64,000 bases of DNA from SZUA-442 sp963792405 (GTDB lineage: Bacteria; Actinomycetota; Acidimicrobiia; Spongiisociales; UBA5794). The stretch is from the NCBI GenBank assembly GCA_963792405.1, contig CAWBVU010000006.1, forward strand, positions 1,178,001 to 1,242,000. The letters run 5' to 3'. Position 1 is the stretch's first letter; every line of letters starts with the position of its first letter. A program made the position numbers and the translations under genes. The notes under the pieces are model-generated. The model saw nothing but the letters and a program-made list of their open reading frames with translations. It searched no databases and was not told where the DNA came from. Positions 1 through 8,671 of this stretch are shown in pieces.

Positions 1-1
1 G

Positions 2-934
2 GCCATCATCTCAGCGGGGCTCTTCGCGCTCCTCCCTCTCTTCGTGCTGTTCAGCCCTGTGCTCGCCACCGAGCACCTGTTCATCGTGTTGATGCTCCTG
101 TCGATGCTGTTCCTGCTCCGTGTGACCGATCGGTCCTACCTGCTCGCTGCAGTTGCGGGTGTGTGCGCCGGCATGGCCATGCTCACGCGGGGCGAGGGGG
201 TGTTCTACGTGCCCGCGCTCGTCCTGTTCCTCTGGATGGGATCGTCCATCACCTCACGGCGGGACAGGCTGAGGCTGACCGTCGTGCTGGGCGTGGGTAT
301 CGCCCTGGTCGTGATGCCCTGGTACGTGCGGAACTCCCTCATCGCGAGCCCCGAGACTGGGCTGTCGGACGGTGCAGGCATCAACTTCTACTTCGCCCAC
401 AACGACTCGGGTACCTACGGCTGGTACCCCGAGGGGAGCCCGCTGGAAGGCCTCGGCACGGAGGAGGCGAATCGCCTCGGATGGGAGCTCGGCTTCGCCT
501 ACCTCAGGGAGAATCCCGTGCGCCTCGTGGCCGACGTGGCGTACGGGACGACGGAACTCCTCCGGACGCCCGACTACGCGTTCTACTGGAGCACGAGGGG
601 CCTCGTACCGGGGGGCGATCCACTCGATCCGGTGTCGTTCGTCGAGAACCCGATCCGATTCGACTGGGCGTACGACTTCGCGCTGGCGATTCCCGTGCTG
701 CTCGTCCTGAGCGTGGCCGGCCTGCTCGCCTACCGGACGTGGTCGAGGCAGATCGTCTGGCTCATCGTGCCACTGATCCTGTCGAGCTGGGTCCTGCGCA
801 CCGTCCTGTACTGGGCGAAGCCCCGATACGGCTACTTCATCCACGTGATGCTGATCTTCACGGCGGCGCTTGCGCTCGCGGCCATCGTCGACACGAACCG
901 CCGCACCGGTAACGGGCGCACAACCGCCGGGTGA
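2..934 (+). CDS. GT-C/family 39-type membrane glycosyltransferase (5' truncated)
   Basis: Integral membrane protein whose frame is open to the left edge, so the true start lies outside the window; the GTG at 44 sits inside a hydrophobic helix and is not the start. At least seven hydrophobic segments are visible. A short charged loop is followed by a PWYVRN motif, typical of the C-terminal half of PMT/ArnT-like (GT39) enzymes, which transfer sugars from polyprenyl-phosphate donors on the outer face of the membrane. The catalytic N-terminal loop (DE/DD motif) is not in the window, so the donor and acceptor cannot be given. The family call is reasonably safe. Confidence 0.72.
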   Translation, partial: AIISAGLFALLPLFVLFSPVLATEHLFIVLMLLSMLFLLRVTDRSYLLAAVAGVCAGMAMLTRGEGVFYVPALVLFLWMGSSITSRRDRLRLTVVLGVGIALVVMPWYVRNSLIASPETGLSDGAGINFYFAHNDSGTYGWYPEGSPLEGLGTEEANRLGWELGFAYLRENPVRLVADVAYGTTELLRTPDYAFYWSTRGLVPGGDPLDPVSFVENPIRFDWAYDFALAIPVLLVLSVAGLLAYRTWSRQIVWLIVPLILSSWVLRTVLYWAKPRYGYFIHVMLIFTAALALAAIVDTNRRTGNGRTTAG

Positions 935-1085
935 CGCCCGCCTCGAATGGCGGCATGGCCGACCAGCCGGGCGCTCGCTCCGTACACTCGTCCGTGTACT
1001 CGCCACCGTCGCCCTGCCACCACATGCACCACCATCGCGCCACCTCGTCGGAGGTCCCGTCGCCTGAGCCGAGTCGGATCCGACC

Positions 1086-1439
1086 ATGACGGAGAAGGTC
1101 ACCGACCCGCGGCCGATCCCCACGGCGAGCGTGTCGGCACTCGTGCTCGCGGTCGCCGTGCCCCTCATCTACCTGCTGTGGGTCCTGGTGTTGATCCCGA
1201 TCGCCAAGAGCGGCCAGGAGGACGTCGCCACGGAAGCCGTGTCCCTCGATGTCCTCCAGGCGATCACGCAGGCAGCCGCTCCCCTCGCGGTGATCCTGGG
1301 CGTCTTCGGGGTGGTCACGGTGCGGCGTGACCCGCACCTGTATCGATGGCAGTGGGTGGGCGTGACGGCGATCGTCATCGGCACGGTCGAGATCCTCGCC
1401 TACGCGGGAGGATGGGTCGGCCTTTGGCCGAGTTGGTGA
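1086..1439 (+). CDS. small membrane protein, unknown function
   Basis: 117-residue protein with three predicted transmembrane helices (about 15-38, 58-80 and 92-112) and short charged loops. No family is recognised. A TACACT -10-like hexamer lies at 978-983, giving a leader of roughly 100 bases; no convincing Shine-Dalgarno precedes the ATG. It stands alone between the glycosyltransferase and an uncharacterised gene, and codon use is like that of its neighbours. It is probably real because the hydrophobic pattern is coherent and the competing reverse frames are of low complexity. Confidence 0.6.
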   Translation: MTEKVTDPRPIPTASVSALVLAVAVPLIYLLWVLVLIPIAKSGQEDVATEAVSLDVLQAITQAAAPLAVILGVFGVVTVRRDPHLYRWQWVGVTAIVIGTVEILAYAGGWVGLWPSW

Positions 1440-1485
1440 CGACGCGATCCAGGCGCACCCGGTCGCGTCCCGCTCATGACGCCCG

Positions 1486-1491
1486 TACGAT
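1486..1491 (+). promoter_or_regulatory. -10 box TACGAT for a leaderless start
   Basis: TACGAT ends six bases before the GTG at 1498, with no ribosome binding site between, the spacing expected when transcription begins at the start codon. Confidence 0.5.
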
Positions 1492-1497
1492 GCCCCG

Positions 1498-2091
1498 GTG
1501 ACCGAATCCATTCCCGTCGCGGGCGCCGTCATCCCGCTCCACACGCTCGCCGACCCGCTCGTCGTCGAGGCCGACCCGGCGTCCGAGGCGACCCGATGCT
1601 TCAAGAACATCGCGAGGTTCGTCTTCCGCCTCGTCCAGGAGATCCATTGGTCAGGTCGTGACGACACGGTGAGCGTGCGGGTGGTCGGCGACGCGCCGTG
1701 GTGCCATGTGATCGCGATGAACGTGGGCGCACTGCTCTCCTCGTTGCTCGATGTGGCAGTGGAGTCGAGTCCGCTCGCACGCACCGGATTCGACGTCGGC
1801 GTGGGGGATCCGGACGACGATCTCAGCCCTCGGGACCGCCTCTGGCTCGTCGCATCCGACCGACTGTCCTCGGAAGCGACCATGCGCCGCTACGACCTGT
1901 CGATCGGCACGGTCGATCCGTCCGCGGCCGCGGATCGGGACGATGAACCGGTCGACCTCGGCCTCGTGACGGTGCCTCATGGACGGAACCCCGAACTCCC
2001 GCCCGACGCGAGCCGGTACGCCGATCTCGCCGCCGTGATCATCGACGCACCCACGCCCGACCACCCGGAAGCCCTGCGCCTCGATCGGTGA
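1498..2091 (+). CDS. uncharacterised soluble protein
   Basis: 197-residue protein of unknown function. It has no signal peptide or membrane segment; the C-terminal half is rich in Asp and Pro. Residues 60-90 (an SVRVVGDAPW stretch) look like a mixed alpha/beta core, but no motif allows a family call. The GTG start is chosen because a TACGAT -10 box ends six bases upstream, consistent with a leaderless message. The gene converges on hpt with a 15-base gap. An opposite-strand frame (1651-2064) is shorter and lacks a plausible start signal. Confidence 0.55.
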   Translation: MTESIPVAGAVIPLHTLADPLVVEADPASEATRCFKNIARFVFRLVQEIHWSGRDDTVSVRVVGDAPWCHVIAMNVGALLSSLLDVAVESSPLARTGFDVGVGDPDDDLSPRDRLWLVASDRLSSEATMRRYDLSIGTVDPSAAADRDDEPVDLGLVTVPHGRNPELPPDASRYADLAAVIIDAPTPDHPEALRLDR

Positions 2092-2106
2092 CGCAGCGAT
2101 CGGCGC

Positions 2107-2640
2107 CTACCGCATCTCGGGTGGCAGCTCGGCGATGAACGGCAGCGTGCGGTACCGCTCGGCGTAGTCGAGGCCATAGCCGACGACCCAGACGTCAGGG
2201 ATGGAGAACCCGAGGTAGTCGATCTCCACGTGCTCCTCGGTGCGGTCGGGCTTGTGCAGGAGCGTGCAGAGCCGTAGCGATGCAGGCCTTCGAGCCTCGA
2301 GCATCCGGCGCAGGTAGGCGATCGTGTGGCCGGTGTCCACGATGTCCTCGACGAGCAAGACGTCCTGGCCGCTGATGTCGTGGCGGACATCCATGAGCAG
2401 TCTGAGCGACTCGGCATGGTCGCTCTCGCGATCGCCGTAGCTCGACACCGCGATGAACTCGATGCGATGCGGCACGGACAGCCGCCGTGCGAGGTCGGAG
2501 AGGAAGATGAACGAGCCCTTGAGCACGCCGATCAGGACGACCACGTCGGAGTCCCGGTACGCCTCGTCGAGCTCAGCGGCGAGCTCGGCGACGCGCCCGC
2601 TGATGACCTCCTCTGCGAGCAACGGCTTCAACTCGGACAT
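2107..2640 (-). CDS. hpt: hypoxanthine phosphoribosyltransferase
   Basis: Purine salvage enzyme that converts hypoxanthine or guanine plus PRPP to IMP or GMP. The 177-residue length is typical. Visible motifs are VLKGS (about 39-43), the flexible-loop SSYGD (66-70) and the PRPP-binding loop VEDIVDTGHT (97-106); the C-terminal half carries the usual base-contact region around VGYGLDYAE. It is transcribed divergently from the ECF sigma gene and ends beside an unknown gene. In many actinobacteria hpt sits near tilS and ftsH, but those genes are not here. Confidence 0.95.
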   Translation of the reverse strand: MSELKPLLAEEVISGRVAELAAELDEAYRDSDVVVLIGVLKGSFIFLSDLARRLSVPHRIEFIAVSSYGDRESDHAESLRLLMDVRHDISGQDVLLVEDIVDTGHTIAYLRRMLEARRPASLRLCTLLHKPDRTEEHVEIDYLGFSIPDVWVVGYGLDYAERYRTLPFIAELPPEMR

Positions 2641-2827
2641 GCGCCGACGCTACCACTGGGATCGCCGCATCCCTTCTCGGAGTGACACGAGGGAAGCGCC
2701 GCCCGCGCCCGCGAGCGCCCGGGGTGATCGTTCATCGGCCGCGCGGAAGGTGTCAGGGACGCGCCGGTGCCGGAGATGTACGATGTGAGAGCGGGTTTCG
2801 AGCCCGCGTGAGCCCAGGAGTGGCCTC

Positions 2828-3376
2828 ATGGCCTCGGCGACCGACCGGCGGTTCAGGGCGATCTACGACGAGCACTTCCGTGCCGTCCTCGCCTACTGCC
2901 TGCGGCGGATCCCCGCCGATGACGCCTACGACGCCGCCAACGAGGTGTTCGCCACCGCGTGGCGGCGCATCGGTGACGTCCCAACGGGGGACGCGACGCT
3001 GCCGTGGCTCTACGTCGTGGCACGGCGAGTCGTCTACCGGAGGAGGCGGAGCCTGCGACGGTTCCGCAACCTGACGGAGCGGATCGCTACGTCCCGGCAG
3101 GAGGGTCCTGCGCAACCGGAGACGATCGTGGTGCGTCGCTTCGAGTACGACGCCGTACTCGAGGCCGCCGCCCGGCTGAGCCGTGCCGACCGCGAGGTCC
3201 TGGCGCTTGCTGCGTGGGAGGGGCTCTCCCACAAGGAGATCGCTGACGTGCTCGGATGCTCGGTCCCCGCGGTCGACCAGCGGCTGGCGAGGGCGAAGCG
3301 GCGGCTCGCACGGCAGTGCCGAGCGCTCCACGGGATCACACGGGTCGCCGAGGTCACAGGAGGTGGAGCATCGTGA
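2828..3376 (+). CDS. RNA polymerase ECF sigma factor
   Basis: 182-residue sigma-70 family protein of the ECF type. Region 2 is at about 8-75 (YDEHF..VLAYCLRR, then WLYVVARRVVYRRRR). Region 4 is at about 125-170, with the helix-turn-helix LSHKEIADVLGCSVPAVDQRLARAK. An AGGAG box lies eight bases before the ATG and a TACGAT -10-like hexamer at 2778-2783. The stop codon overlaps the start of the next gene (GTGA), so the two are translationally coupled and the downstream membrane protein is the likely cognate regulator. The target regulon cannot be read from the sequence. Confidence 0.9.
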   Translation: MASATDRRFRAIYDEHFRAVLAYCLRRIPADDAYDAANEVFATAWRRIGDVPTGDATLPWLYVVARRVVYRRRRSLRRFRNLTERIATSRQEGPAQPETIVVRRFEYDAVLEAAARLSRADREVLALAAWEGLSHKEIADVLGCSVPAVDQRLARAKRRLARQCRALHGITRVAEVTGGGAS

Positions 3377-4044
3377 GCGACACGGATCGGGTGTTCGCCC
3401 TGTTCATGCAGGCCAATCCGGTGCCGGATCCGAGCCTCCTGCCCTTGACGAGGGACGAAGCCGCCCTCCCGACGTTCGAAGGGAGCACGATCATGGATAC
3501 GACAGAGACGACCCAGGCACGACCCACCGACGAGCGAGTACGGGGCTGGAAGCCGGTGGCCGCGGTCGCCGCAGCCTTCATCGTCGTCCTCCTCGTCGTC
3601 GGCGGTGCCATTCTCCTCATGGGTGGGGAGGGTGAGCCGGTGGCCGCGGCGGACGCGCAGCCCGTCGTCACCTGCGACGGCGAGACCTGCACCTGGGATG
3701 GCGCGACCGCCCTCACGCCGGGTGACCTCCAAATCGAGGTCGTCAATGACAGCACGCGAATGATCACGTTCGCCGTGTGGATGATGAGCGGCCCGGCGCT
3801 CGACGATCAGCTGGCGGACAGGCCGGCAGGTACCGACATCGCGTTGCCGCCGGGCGATGAGGTCCCGGACGGTGAGCTCGCGTACTACGCCGACGTGCCG
3901 CCGGGGGGCACGCAGAGCTGGTCCGTGCCGGTGACGGCAGGGAACACCTACCTGATCGACTGCCTCACCACCGCCACGAGCGACGGGGACAACTACTACG
4001 ACCACCTGTGGCGACCCGCGGCGATCGAGGTGGTCGAGCCCTGA
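3373..4044 (+). CDS. membrane-anchored protein coupled to the ECF sigma gene (candidate anti-sigma factor)
   Basis: 223-residue single-pass protein: a cytoplasmic N-terminus of about 58 residues, one transmembrane helix (about 61-84) and an extracytoplasmic domain of about 140 residues with two short-spaced Cys (VTCDGETCTW), probably a disulfide. The GTG start overlaps the sigma stop codon and is preceded by AGGAGG. Position and topology fit an anti-sigma or sensor role. The N-terminus lacks the HxxxCxxC zinc motif of ZAS-type anti-sigmas, so the function is inferred from context only. An ATG at 3493 is a possible later start. Confidence 0.75.
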   Translation: MSDTDRVFALFMQANPVPDPSLLPLTRDEAALPTFEGSTIMDTTETTQARPTDERVRGWKPVAAVAAAFIVVLLVVGGAILLMGGEGEPVAAADAQPVVTCDGETCTWDGATALTPGDLQIEVVNDSTRMITFAVWMMSGPALDDQLADRPAGTDIALPPGDEVPDGELAYYADVPPGGTQSWSVPVTAGNTYLIDCLTTATSDGDNYYDHLWRPAAIEVVEP

Positions 4045-4081
4045 ACACGAAGGAGGAGCCCGCCCCCGAGGGTGAGCGACA

Positions 4082-4118
4082 GCGCACGGAGCCCCCGCTG
4101 ATCGGGGGCTTCGTGCGC
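4082..4118 (+). terminator. hairpin terminator after the sigma operon
   Basis: Long inverted repeat (GCGCACG-A-GCCCCC with GGGGGCT-CGTGCGC, about 15 bp with one mismatch) 38 bases after the stop codon. There is no U-tract, as is common for high-G+C terminators. Confidence 0.65.
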
Positions 4119-4170
4119 GTGGTCGCGACGTGATCCCCGGTGGTCCCCGGTGCAGCGACTCAGGGACCCG

Positions 4171-4176
4171 TAGGCT
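4171..4176 (+). promoter_or_regulatory. -10 box TAGGCT, leaderless type
   Basis: TAGGCT ends seven bases before the ATG at 4184, with no Shine-Dalgarno between. Confidence 0.45.
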
Positions 4177-4183
4177 GGTCACC

Positions 4184-4692
4184 ATGTCAGGTGAGCGTGT
4201 ACGCGGATTGGACCTCTCGAAGTGGGAGCAACCCGTCCCCACGACCGATACCCGCCGCAACCTCCAGGATTGGCTCGCCTACCAGCGCCACGAGTTCCTC
4301 CGCAAGTTGCGGGACTTGACGCCGGAGGACCTCGTCGCGTGGTCGATACCCCCCGTCGAGCTCTCCGTCCTCGGTCTCGTGCGCCACATGACCCAGATGG
4401 AACACGTGTACCTCACCTGGGGCCTCGGTGGGGGTGACCGGGTCATGGTGTACGGGGAGGACGACTATGCGGGCGGATCGGTCGAGACGCTCGACGAGGA
4501 CCTCGACCGCTACGTCGCGGAGGTGGCGAAGGCGGACTTCGCGGTTGCCGCGATGCCTTCGCTCGACGCCGCGGGGCAGGGCACGGGATGCCCCTCGGGG
4601 CCACGCTCATCAAGATGATCGACGAGTACGCACTCCACGCCGGCCAGGCGCACATGCTGCGCTTCGCGGCCCTCGGCGAGCTGATCCGTTGA
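4184..4692 (+). pseudogene. DinB/DUF664-family protein, frameshifted
   Basis: Reading from the ATG at 4184 gives a DinB-like four-helix protein (LRKLRDLTPEDL, LVRHMTQMEHVY) that derails near 4585 into a short unrelated tail. The family's C-terminal helix (LIKMIDEYALHAGQAHMLR) continues in another frame from about 4588 to the TGA at 4690-4692. Joined, the gene would encode about 169 residues, close to the intact homologue at 38180-38719. DinB proteins are putative metal-dependent hydrolases or transferases of detoxification. Whether the indel is biological or an assembly error cannot be decided here; three further disruptions follow within 2 kb. Confidence 0.8.
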
Positions 4693-4756
4693 GCCGTGCC
4701 GTGCGCCGCGGAATCGTCCGAGCCCGGATCCCGGTCGACACGACGGGAGGACCGTG

Positions 4757-5157
4757 ATGTCGGAAGCGGATGACGACGGGCCGAAACTGCTGGCGGGAGG
4801 GAATCCCCAGATCTGCCAAGGGTGACGGGGACGGCCCGGTGCAGGACTACCTCGACGCCATGCCGGGATGGAAGGGCGACGTCGGGCGAAGGCTCGACGC
4901 GCTCGTGGAACGGAGCGTGCCCGACGTCCGCAAGGCGGTGCGGTGGAACTCGCCGTTCTACGGCACGGAGGACCTCGGATGGTTCCTCAGCTTCCACTGC
5001 TTCACGAGGTATGTGAAGGTGACGTTCCTGAACGGGGCGTCGCTCGATCCGCGTCCCCCTGTCGCGTCCAAGGACGAGGCGACGCACTACCTCCACATCC
5101 ACGAGGACGACGAGATCGACGAGCAGCTCTTCACGAGTTGGCTACGGCACGAGGAGA
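4757..5157 (+). pseudogene. DUF1801-family protein, frameshifted and 3' truncated
   Basis: The ATG at 4757 follows a GGGAGG box and starts the N-terminus typical of this family (KLLAGGNPQI), which stops at 4825. One base in excess near 4812-4815 shifts the frame; the rest (KGDGDGPVQDYLDAMPGW, WFLSFHCFTRYVKVTF, HIHEDD) continues in the +1 frame. The protein follows the family as far as TSWL (about 5140) and then runs into sequence belonging to the opposite-strand gene. DUF1801 proteins are small alpha/beta proteins of unknown function. The gene is both shifted and cut off. Confidence 0.75.
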
Positions 5158-6567
5158 ATACGACGGTGACCTCCGAGGGGTCATCGTCGTTCATGGGCCG
5201 ATTGAGGCGCACCAGCGCCTCTCCGGTCGTGCCCTCGGCGATGTCGAACGAGTTCGCCGCGAAGCCGACGGCGAGTTCGGGGACCTCTGCCACTCCGTAC
5301 AGGGAGATGTCGTCGAGGTAGTTGGTGAACGCCTGTCCCGCGTTGAAGACGCCGAACGCCCAGCCGTGGACCTCGGTGAGGGTCAGCCCGTCGTTGGGCG
5401 CACCGTTGCCCACCTCCTTGCGGCTCAGGTCGCTGAACGGGATCTGGAGGAACCGCCAGCCGGTGAAGTCGTCGACGATGTCGGTGGAGAACCGCTCTGC
5501 CGTGTCGCCGGTCGTGCCCGGGGCGCGGTTGTCGAGGACGTCCACGAACAGCGTCTTGCCCGTGCTGTTGCCGTAGAGCCACAACGAGAATCCGGTGAAG
5601 CCACTCCAGTCCTGGGGGGACCAGGTGTCGACGGCCTCGTTCTCGAAGGCGTGGATGACGCCCGCGAAGCCGAAGCTGTCGTTGACGTTCGTCTCGACTG
5701 CCAGGACCCGGTTCCCGGGCGACGCTCCGGGAACCGCCGCCGGTGGTGTGTCCGTGGTCGCGATGGCCACCGTGCTGCCGGCATCGTTGAAGGTGGTGAA
5801 GCCGATGGCATTGCCATCGCCGTCGGTGCCTGCCGCGAGGCCGCCCTCGAAGTCGTCCACGATGGTGGCGGTGAAGGCCCACTGGTCGGTGCGGAAGGTG
5901 GCATCGGACCCGCTGTTGCCGATGACGGCGATGACGACGTTGATGAGCTGGCCGTTGCCGCCGTCGGAGACGGGGACCGCATCGAGGGTGCCGTTGCCGC
6001 CGGTCAGGAAGCTGTTGTCGTCGAAGAAGTCGGTGAGCGGGATCGACACGTGCTGCCAGCCCCCGCCTGCAATGGCGCACGGACCCGTCGGCGAGACGAC
6101 GCAGTTGAACTGGAACTCGTCGTCGTCCTGGGCAGGCACCGCGGTGCCGTCGCCGGTGTCGTCATCCTGGAGGTTGATCTCGAGCGTGTAGTCCTGGCCG
6201 GCGTCGGGGTTGATCCAGAAGTCGAAGACCTGCGTGCCCTCGAGGCTGACGGGATTGGTTCTCCCGAAGCCGCCGAAGAAGCCCGGGATTCCGCCTGACC
6301 CCCACCCGGTCTCGAGCGAGAATGTCCCTCCGTCGACGGGCGGCAGGTCGGACGAGTTCGGCCCTATGCCGCCGCCACCGACGGATCCATTGAACGCAAA
6401 CCACCCGTTGCCGACGGGTCGCCGTGTTCCATGTCGTCGAAGACGACCGCCGTCGACTCCGTGGGCACCGCCCGAGCGGGTGCGAACGTGGCGAGCATGC
6501 TTGCACCGAGGATGACGGCGAGGAGCAGGGCACCCCACCTGTGGTTGCGTGACCCGACCGCTGTCAT
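5150..6567 (-). pseudogene. secreted carbohydrate-binding/Calx-beta protein, frameshifted and 3' truncated
   Basis: An ATG at 6567 after AAGGAGG opens a clear signal peptide (LLLAVILGASMLATFAPARA). The frame breaks near 6410-6420 (after DDMEHGDP) and continues one frame over as VGNGWFAFNGSVGGGG. Two beta-rich carbohydrate-binding-like modules follow, the second containing IVDDFEGG, VDTWSPQDWSGF and LFVDVLDNR. The start of a Calx-beta domain (ANSFDIAEGTTGEALVRL) is lost abruptly at about 5155. This order resembles large secreted glycoside hydrolases of the GH3 beta-glucosidase type; the catalytic part is absent, so that role is inferred. A CebR/CelR-like operator upstream supports a glycan-degradation role. 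Confidence 0.7.
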
Positions 6568-6613
6568 CGTGCATCCTCCTTGCTCTGTGCACCCAAACGA
6601 CCACTCGACGTCA

Positions 6614-6670
6614 TGAGAGCGCTCCCATGGCCTCGGTCACAGAATCTACCGGATCGCGGGGTCCCGGCAA
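6614..6670 (-). promoter_or_regulatory. sigma-70 type promoter with CebR/CelR-like operator
   Basis: Reading leftward: TTGCCG (-35, 6665-6670), a 16-base spacer, TAGATT (-10, 6643-6648), then the near-palindrome TGGGAGCGCTCTCA (6614-6627), which differs at one of 14 positions from the actinobacterial CebR/CelR operator TGGGAGCGCTCCCA. The operator lies just downstream of the predicted start site, where a LacI-family repressor would block transcription of the secreted glycan-binding gene. No LacI-family regulator gene is in the window. Confidence 0.7.
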
Positions 6671-6761
6671 ACCCGAGCCGAGGCGACGTCGGCTTCGCTC
6701 GTGGCGGCGCCGGCGCGCTGGGCGCTCGTTCCCACCGACGGCACCGGGTGCGGGCCTCGTG

Positions 6762-8183
6762 TCAGCCCTTGACGACGCCGAGGGGCCGCAAGCGTGCGAC
6801 CTTGCGCGCCAGCCCCGCGAGGTCGCAGACGTCGGCGACCGCGTCCACGTCCTTGTAGGCATAGGGGGCCTCCTCGGAGAGGAGCGCCACCGAGCCCGGG
6901 CGGACCGCGATCCCCCCTCGTTCGAGCTCGAGGCGGACCTCGGACCCTCGTGCACGGCGCTTGGCCTGCTTCCTGCTCATGACGCGGCCTGCGCCGTGCG
7001 CAGCCGAGGCGAACGCAGGGTTGCCCTCGGCGCCGCGCAGGACCCACGAGGCGGTGCCCATGCTGCCGGGAACGAGTACGGGCTGGCCGACACCGCGAAG
7101 GTCGTCGTCGAGCTCCGGATGACCAGGCCCGAAGGCACGGGTCGCGCCCTTCCTGTGCACACAGAGGGCGATGGGGCGACCGTCGACCTCGTGGGTCTCG
7201 ATCTTGGCGAGGTTGTGGGCGACGTCGAACACCAGGTCCATGCCGAGGTCGTCGATCGGCGTGCCGAGTGCCGACGCGAACGCAGCCCGCGCCTCGTGGC
7301 CGAGGATGTGTCGGTTGGCCCACGCGAAGTTGGCTGCAGCCGCCATCGCACCCAGGTACCGCTCCCCTTCGGGCGACGACACCGGAACGCTCGCCAGCTG
7401 CCGATCCGGGACGTCGATGCCGTACCGGTGCATGGCGGCCCCCATGAGGCGCAGCTGGTCCGTGCACGTCTGGTGCCCGAGGCCGCGGGAACCGCAATGG
7501 ATCATCACCACGACCATGCCCTCGGCGAGACCGAACGCCCGAGCGGCCACCGGGTCGACGACGGTGTCGACGACCTGGACCTCCAGGAAGTGATTGCCAG
7601 AACCGAGCGAGCCGAGCTGGTGCTTCCCGCGCTCGATGGCCTTGTCCGTGACGGCTGACGGATCCGCGCCCGGCGAGGTGCCTCGCTCCTCGCATCGCGC
7701 AAGGTCGCGTTCAACGCCGTACCCGTGTCGAAGGGCCGCTGCCGCACCGCCGGTGAGGACGTCGCCGACCAGGCGATGGGGCGCGATGCCGCCCTTCCCC
7801 ATCCCGCGGGGAATGCGGGCGTCGAGTTCGGACATGATCGCGTCGCGATGGGAGGTGAAGTCCTCCTCCCCCAGCCGCGACCCGATCAGCCGCACGCCAC
7901 AGCAGATGTCGAAGCCGACGCCACCCGGCGACACGACACCGTCATCGGCGGATGTGGCCGCAACACCTCCGATGGCGAAGCCGTACCCCCAGTGGATGTC
8001 GGGCATCGCATACGATGCACCCACGATGCCGGGGAGGTGGGCGACGTTCGCCACCTGTTCGACCGCACGGTCTGCGATGACCGCCCGGATGAGGGCATCG
8101 GACGAGAAGATCATCCCGGGCACCCGCATGCCGCCCGAGCGGTCGATCGTCCAGAGGCTGTCGGAGACCTTCCTGACCTCCAT
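6762..8183 (-). CDS. rtcB: RNA-splicing ligase RtcB
   Basis: 473-residue RtcB, which joins 2',3'-cyclic phosphate and 5'-OH RNA ends using GTP and Mn2+. Metal-site residues are visible: D92/C95 in GVGFDICCGV, N197/H198 in GSGNHF, H229 in IHCGSRG and H323 in VAHN. H396 in AAHGAGR is the expected guanylylated histidine. The usual DINCGV reads DICCGV here, an Asn-to-Cys change beside the metal ligand. The start at 8183 is preferred over the upstream frame because a CACACT -10 box ends six bases before it. It lies downstream of the archease gene, its known activator. Confidence 0.94.
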   Translation of the reverse strand: MEVRKVSDSLWTIDRSGGMRVPGMIFSSDALIRAVIADRAVEQVANVAHLPGIVGASYAMPDIHWGYGFAIGGVAATSADDGVVSPGGVGFDICCGVRLIGSRLGEEDFTSHRDAIMSELDARIPRGMGKGGIAPHRLVGDVLTGGAAAALRHGYGVERDLARCEERGTSPGADPSAVTDKAIERGKHQLGSLGSGNHFLEVQVVDTVVDPVAARAFGLAEGMVVVMIHCGSRGLGHQTCTDQLRLMGAAMHRYGIDVPDRQLASVPVSSPEGERYLGAMAAAANFAWANRHILGHEARAAFASALGTPIDDLGMDLVFDVAHNLAKIETHEVDGRPIALCVHRKGATRAFGPGHPELDDDLRGVGQPVLVPGSMGTASWVLRGAEGNPAFASAAHGAGRVMSRKQAKRRARGSEVRLELERGGIAVRPGSVALLSEEAPYAYKDVDAVADVCDLAGLARKVARLRPLGVVKG

Positions 8184-8189
8184 ACGTCC

Positions 8190-8195
8190 AGTGTG
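8190..8195 (-). promoter_or_regulatory. -10-like box CACACT before rtcB
   Basis: On the minus strand CACACT ends six bases before the rtcB ATG, suggesting that rtcB also has its own leaderless transcript inside the archease-rtcB operon. Confidence 0.4.
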
Positions 8196-8239
8196 CCACC
8201 TGGCGGGCCGCCTGCCGAGGCGCGTCCGGGCGGCGGCGA

Positions 8240-8671
8240 TCACACGTCGAAGTAGACCGTCGCCTCCCACGATCCGTCGGGGGCCCGTGAGACGGCCAGA
8301 CGGTGGTAGGTCACCGCCTTGATCGGCGGTCCAACGGGCTCGGCGTCAGCCAGGTCGACGCCGCGTGCCACGACATGCACGTGGCGGGGTCCGGCCATCT
8401 CGACATCGAAGTCGGCGAAGACCACGTCATCGACCTCGCACCGATAGAGGAGCTCGGCGAGGACGTCCACGACCAGCTCCTCGTCGGAGTCCGCGACCAG
8501 GTCGATCTCGATGCATCGCTCCCGCTCGGGGCCTGTCGGCTTCGCCATGAGTGAGAACATCCCGGCTGCAAGTTCCCCGACCAGTCCCGGCAGGCTCTCC
8601 GCCGTGGCCGCGACGCCGGTATCGGCCGTGTGCGAGAGGATCGAGTACGGCACCTCGGCATCGTACGCCAC
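8240..8671 (-). CDS. archease (RtcB cofactor)
   Basis: 143-residue archease, a small acidic protein that promotes RtcB guanylylation and multiple turnover. Signature segments are SHTADTG near residue 13, the central acidic stretch with LAELLYRCEVD, and KAVTYH near residue 118. It begins on an ATG and ends 56 bases before rtcB, in the same orientation, so the two probably form an RNA-repair operon. It is divergent from the PfkB kinase gene across about 100 bases. Confidence 0.92.
   Translation of the reverse strand: MAYDAEVPYSILSHTADTGVAATAESLPGLVGELAAGMFSLMAKPTGPERERCIEIDLVADSDEELVVDVLAELLYRCEVDDVVFADFDVEMAGPRHVHVVARGVDLADAEPVGPPIKAVTYHRLAVSRAPDGSWEATVYFDV

Noticed and set aside
254..1168. 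Long reverse-strand frame over the glycosyltransferase
   Set aside because: Low-complexity Arg/Pro/Gly-rich product without a start signal; a high-G+C shadow.
6568..6604. N-terminus of the 505-residue frame over the secreted protein
   Set aside because: Its first 60 residues are out of frame with the signal peptide that starts at 6567; the real protein is split by a frameshift near 6415.
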